Part shown: positions 15,201 to 17,032 of the stretch, one piece after another
Numbering within the stretch: position 1 is the first letter of the stretch
How the letters are laid out: the number at the start of each line of letters is the position of its first letter
From: an uncultured Clostridia bacterium
Lineage (GTDB): Bacteria > Bacillota > Clostridia > Oscillospirales > Ruminococcaceae
Length of the DNA: 17,032 nucleotides
Direction of reading: 5' to 3'
Assembly: GCA_946056455.1 (NCBI GenBank)
Contig: CAMGJS010000004.1
Span: 1-17,032, forward strand
Made by a program: the position numbers and the translations under genes
The notes under the pieces: generated by a model
What the model was told of the DNA's origin: nothing
Databases searched by the model: none
Seen by the model: only the letters and a program-made list of their open reading frames with translations

Positions 15201-15286
15201 ATAAGTCTTATGAGAATTGAATGTTCTTTTTTTCTGAAAAGATTTTTTACAAAATCCCCGACTTTTTCAAAAAAATCCTTGATAAT
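12272..15286 (-). CDS. Membrane dCache-HAMP-PAS-GGDEF-EAL c-di-GMP enzyme
   Basis: A sensor enzyme likely to make and/or degrade cyclic di-GMP. Numbering from the ATG at 15202 (976 aa): membrane helix 3-22, extracytoplasmic dCache-like ligand domain ~24-352, second helix ~355-377, HAMP ~378-428, PAS ~430-535, GGDEF ~540-705 with the active-type variant SGDEF (621-625), and EAL ~715-955. The RxxD inhibitory site upstream of SGDEF is absent. EAL residues look intact: EAL (751-753), Asn810, Glu839, DDF (868-870), Lys889, Glu925 and Gln945, so phosphodiesterase activity is plausible. The ATG at 15202 has no ribosome site; AAGGGGTGA (15293-15301) is ideally placed for an in-frame ATT at 15286, adding 28 residues of basic, amphipathic character, giving 1004 aa. 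It has its own promoter and precedes the pilus operon. Net activity cannot be predicted. Confidence 0.9.
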   Translation of the reverse strand: MIKDFFEKVGDFVKNLFRKKEHSILIRLMAPIMAIILAQVLVFTLVMVASGSLEYIYDSSYQVLNEKTSLHANHVTTELLDKRKIVSGSSPTINSIVSSKLLAMGKEAYDIKNDKLLAEGILASISSELATITQNNDIEGAFVILNNGEETDQYSALYLKGRDLNGANKLQIVKGTEEIAELIGAEKQSSYFFSDHFDFSKKSEEEKEFFFAPLEAAMRGDGRDCGYWSMPFKMENFVIDSMTYTEPLVGADGTVYGVIGIEFIERYYVRSLLTIDSENSLDNVVYLLAKSSDVRNYQVSSCSNERFQSHYAKTGTINLGGPEVYSGIYRFAETEDNDEKIYGSVKELSLYPNNSAFATDRWYVISVVDDGTLFGFSDSLMKTVIYSIIVSALFGLLGVLIVARLVTQPMTKVVREVNTLDPTRNVWFEKTNIREIDMLTSSIKNLSERIVSSTTKLSQILNVLDISIGAFEFDDTSDLAYCTEGFFSLMGWNTLTYIDGYVGKEFLIKKIEEMIPYETSGNESWYKIEDEHGEIRFVKFTVTELDTRTLGVAEDVTKEVQEKRKLEFERDYDLLTGIYNRRAFKREVSGLFLSETVDLRIAAVMMMDLDNLKYINDTYGHDYGDEYIRKSAEILSSAEKWGGIVARMSGDEFYLFLSGYDTKDEIRNIIMRIKKVFNATEIEMPDGTKIKLRSSAGIAWYPDDSKDFEELLRYADFAMYTVKHSVKGDICEFDGEKYHKDAILLSGKEELNKIIESELVRYALQPIVDARTGEIFAYEALMRPQGDTLKTPLDVIRVARQQAKMYQIEKLTWHKSMQAYINQVESGNISPNARLFLNSFSSQILSDDDFNDYEQRYKEYLPNIVMEVLESDELDEGFARRKSEYVRGWGGIIALDDFGTGYNGDYSLILLNPDLVKIDMNMVRGVDSDENKQELILNLISYAKKQGIKILAEGVQTRDEMIKLVEFGVDYMQGNYLALPMFTPSQVSESVKKELIDANAKFSS

Positions 15287-15292
15287 GGCGGC

Positions 15293-15301
15293 TCACCCCT
15301 T
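15293..15301 (-). promoter_or_regulatory. Ribosome binding site that argues for an ATT start
   Basis: AAGGGGTGA is a near-complete match to the anti-Shine-Dalgarno complement. Six bases (GCCGCC) separate it from ATT at 15284-15286, the frame of the downstream c-di-GMP enzyme. Between here and the ATG at 15202 that frame is open and contains no ATG, GTG, TTG or CTG. The upstream in-frame TGA overlaps the site, so translation cannot begin further upstream. Confidence 0.65.
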
Positions 15302-15325
15302 CCGACAAAAATTGTAAAGTTCAAC

Positions 15326-15342
15326 AGGGCGCAGTTCGCCCT
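15326..15342 (-). other. Hairpin at the 5' end of the c-di-GMP enzyme transcript
   Basis: A 6-bp GC-rich stem (AGGGCG / CGCCCT) with a five-base loop lies immediately after the predicted transcription start (about 15345). Hairpins at 5' ends often stabilise messages. No T-run follows on the minus strand, so it is not an attenuator by itself. Confidence 0.45.
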
Positions 15343-15351
15343 AACATTTTT

Positions 15352-15380
15352 ATTATACATTAAAATAATAATATTGTCTA
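15352..15380 (-). promoter_or_regulatory. Promoter of the c-di-GMP enzyme gene
   Basis: On the minus strand TAGACA (-35, 15375-15380, 5/6) and an exact TATAAT (-10, 15352-15357) are 17 bases apart. The predicted start near 15345 gives a leader of about 59 bases to the ATT start. It shows that this gene is transcribed separately from guaB, whose terminator lies just upstream. Confidence 0.78.
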
Positions 15381-15461
15381 TATCGCAAATATAAAAGCTA
15401 TTACAGTTTTTTTGGATAGGTAGTGTTTTGGTGACAATATTTCTTGATTATTTTTGTGCAA

Positions 15462-15496
15462 AATAAACAAAAGCGGAAGTTCCTGCGAACTTCCGC
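15462..15496 (-). terminator. Rho-independent terminator of guaB
   Basis: A perfect 10-bp stem (GCGGAAGTTC / GAACTTCCGC) with a CTGC-type four-base loop is followed on the minus strand by TTTTGTTTATT. It begins 12 bases after the guaB stop codon. A classic intrinsic terminator. Confidence 0.93.
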
Positions 15497-15508
15497 CTGA
15501 AACGCTGT

Positions 15509-17017
15509 TTACTTTATAGGGGATACATTCTTGTCCTTTAAAACGACATCGTGCGCTCCGCCCTCTGTGATACTTGTTGCCGAAACGAGAGTAAGCTTTG
15601 CTTTCTTCTGTAATTCGGGAATTGTGAGCGCTCCGCAGTTGCACATTGTGGATTTTACCTTGCTGAGTGTAAGTCCCACATTGTCTTTAAGGGAGCCTGC
15701 ATAAGGAACATAGGAGTCAACGCCCTCTTCAAACGAAAGCTTCTTTGCTCCGCCAAGGTCGTATCTCTGCCAGTTTCTTGCGCGGTTGGAGCCTTCACCC
15801 CAGTATTCCTTCATATATGTTCCGTTGACATTAACCTTGTTTGTGGGGGATTCGTCAAAGCGTGAGAAGTATCTGCCGAGCATTACAAAATCCGAGCCCA
15901 TTGCAAGCGCAAGAGTGATGTGGTGGTCATAAACGATACCGCCGTCAGAACAGATAGGAACATAAATTCCCGTTTCTTCAAAATACTCGTCACGGGCCTT
16001 TGCAACTTCGATAACAGCTGTTGCCTGTCCTCTGCCTATGCCCTTTGTTTCTCTTGTGATACAGATTGAACCTCCGCCTATGCCTATCTTGACAAAGTCC
16101 GCTCCGCATTCGGCAAGAAAACGGAAGCCCTCTCTGTCAACAACATTTCCTGCGCCGATTTTAACGGTGTCGCCGTATTTTGCTCTTACCCATTCGAGAA
16201 CTCTCTTCTGCCACTCGGAATAACCCTCCGACGAGTCGATACAGAGAATGTCCGCACCTGCTTCAATAAGTGCAGGAATTCTTTCTTCATAGTCACGGGT
16301 ATTGATACCTGCTCCCACAACATATCTCTTCTGTGAATCGAGAAGTTCGTTGGGATTAGCCTTATGCTCTGCGTAGTCCTTTCTGAATACCCAGTACATA
16401 AGTCTGCCCTCGTCGTCTATAATGGGGAGCGAATTGAGCTTGTTATCCCAGATAATATCATTAGCCTGAGAAAGAGTTGTACTCTTGGGAGCGGAAATGA
16501 TTTTTTCGATAGGAGTCATAAAGGTGCTTACCTTTTCATCGGGGGACATTCTGCTCACTCTGTAATCTCTGCTTGTGACAATGCCCACAAGCTTGCCGTT
16601 TGCTGTACCGTCTGTGGTAACGGCAACGGTTGAGTGACCTGTCTTTTCTTTGAGGTCTAAAATATCCTGCAAGGTAGCGTCGGGCGATACATTAGAGTCC
16701 GACGGAACAAAGCCTGCCTTATAAGCCTTTGCGCGAGCTACCATTGCGGCTTCTTCTTCTATTGTCTGAGAGCCGTATATGAATGAAATTCCGCCCTCTT
16801 TTGCAAGAGCTACCGCCATTTTATCGTCCGAAACGGACTGCATTATAGCGGAAGTCATAGGAATATTCATAGTGATAGCGGGTTCTTCGCCCTTTTTGAA
16901 TTTTGTAATAGGTGTTTTAAGGCTGACATTCGCAGGGATACACTCCGACGAGGAGTATCCGGGAACGAGAAGATATTCGTTAAAGGTATGCGATTCGCCC
17001 TCATAATAAAAAGCCAT
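15509..17017 (-). CDS. guaB: Inosine-5'-monophosphate dehydrogenase
   Basis: Cytoplasmic enzyme oxidising IMP to XMP with NAD+, the committed step of GMP synthesis. At 502 residues it has the full TIM barrel with an inserted CBS pair (~100-220). The catalytic loop is [11 protein letters not shown] with Cys319, and the mobile flap has Arg418-Tyr419 in NWQRYD followed by [12 protein letters not shown]. The NAD-site segment is [10 protein letters not shown] rather than the DxAHGHS usual in most bacterial enzymes. These variants, and the residue numbers, match what I remember of the Tritrichomonas foetus enzyme, so this is the divergent subtype shared by some anaerobic bacteria and that parasite. 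AAGGGG lies 8 bases before the ATG. The promoter is outside the window. It is terminated before the c-di-GMP enzyme gene and seems unrelated to the pilus locus. Confidence 0.95.
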   Translation of the reverse strand: MAFYYEGESHTFNEYLLVPGYSSSECIPANVSLKTPITKFKKGEEPAITMNIPMTSAIMQSVSDDKMAVALAKEGGISFIYGSQTIEEEAAMVARAKAYKAGFVPSDSNVSPDATLQDILDLKEKTGHSTVAVTTDGTANGKLVGIVTSRDYRVSRMSPDEKVSTFMTPIEKIISAPKSTTLSQANDIIWDNKLNSLPIIDDEGRLMYWVFRKDYAEHKANPNELLDSQKRYVVGAGINTRDYEERIPALIEAGADILCIDSSEGYSEWQKRVLEWVRAKYGDTVKIGAGNVVDREGFRFLAECGADFVKIGIGGGSICITRETKGIGRGQATAVIEVAKARDEYFEETGIYVPICSDGGIVYDHHITLALAMGSDFVMLGRYFSRFDESPTNKVNVNGTYMKEYWGEGSNRARNWQRYDLGGAKKLSFEEGVDSYVPYAGSLKDNVGLTLSKVKSTMCNCGALTIPELQKKAKLTLVSATSITEGGAHDVVLKDKNVSPIK

Positions 17018-17032
17018 GGTAATAACCCCTTT

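Noticed and set aside
1..17032. CRISPR arrays, tRNA or rRNA genes, insertion sequences, phage or toxin-antitoxin genes
   Set aside because: No regularly spaced repeats, cloverleaf-like stretches, transposase or recombinase motifs were found; nearly all the sequence is taken up by pilus genes, one c-di-GMP enzyme and guaB.

Overview
The window reads as chromosome from a low-to-mid-GC anaerobic Firmicute of the Clostridia, most like a Ruminococcus/Oscillospiraceae gut or rumen bacterium. This rests on protein character, strong Shine-Dalgarno sites, AT-rich sigma-A promoters, and a type IV pilus (T4P) set with no outer-membrane secretin (PilQ) or PilP, as expected of a single-membrane cell. Species cannot be fixed from the sequence alone.

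Layout, mostly on the minus strand and read from high to low coordinates. (1) guaB (IMP dehydrogenase, 15509-17017), closed by a strong terminator. (2) A large membrane c-di-GMP enzyme (dCache-HAMP-PAS-GGDEF-EAL) with its own promoter; its best-supported start is a rare ATT codon at 15286. (3) A promoter at about 12108-12136 begins the main pilus operon: pilC, a pilM-pilN fusion, pilO, a very large PilK/GspK-like tip pilin, a PilV/GspI-like minor pilin and a PilW/GspJ-like minor pilin. It ends at a bidirectional terminator shared with (4) pilD, the only plus-strand gene (3980-4792). (5) Divergent from pilD are pilB (extension ATPase) and pilT (retraction ATPase). (6) Last is a major-pilin candidate (49-747) with a consensus promoter and its own terminator.

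Together the genes give a nearly complete monoderm T4P machine: prepilins are processed by PilD, assembled on the PilC platform with the PilM-N/PilO alignment complex, powered by PilB and withdrawn by PilT, with a putative I-J-K-type tip complex. The neighbouring c-di-GMP enzyme and the MshEN-type N-terminal domain of PilB suggest second-messenger control of piliation. That link is inference; I saw no c-di-GMP riboswitch.

No tRNA, rRNA, CRISPR array or insertion sequence was found. No gene-free stretch exceeds 300 bases; the longest, 748-1035, holds a hairpin and the pilin promoter. The points most worth a second look are the ATT start, the giant tip pilin, the PilM-PilN fusion, the Tritrichomonas-like IMP dehydrogenase and several hairpins at operon junctions.
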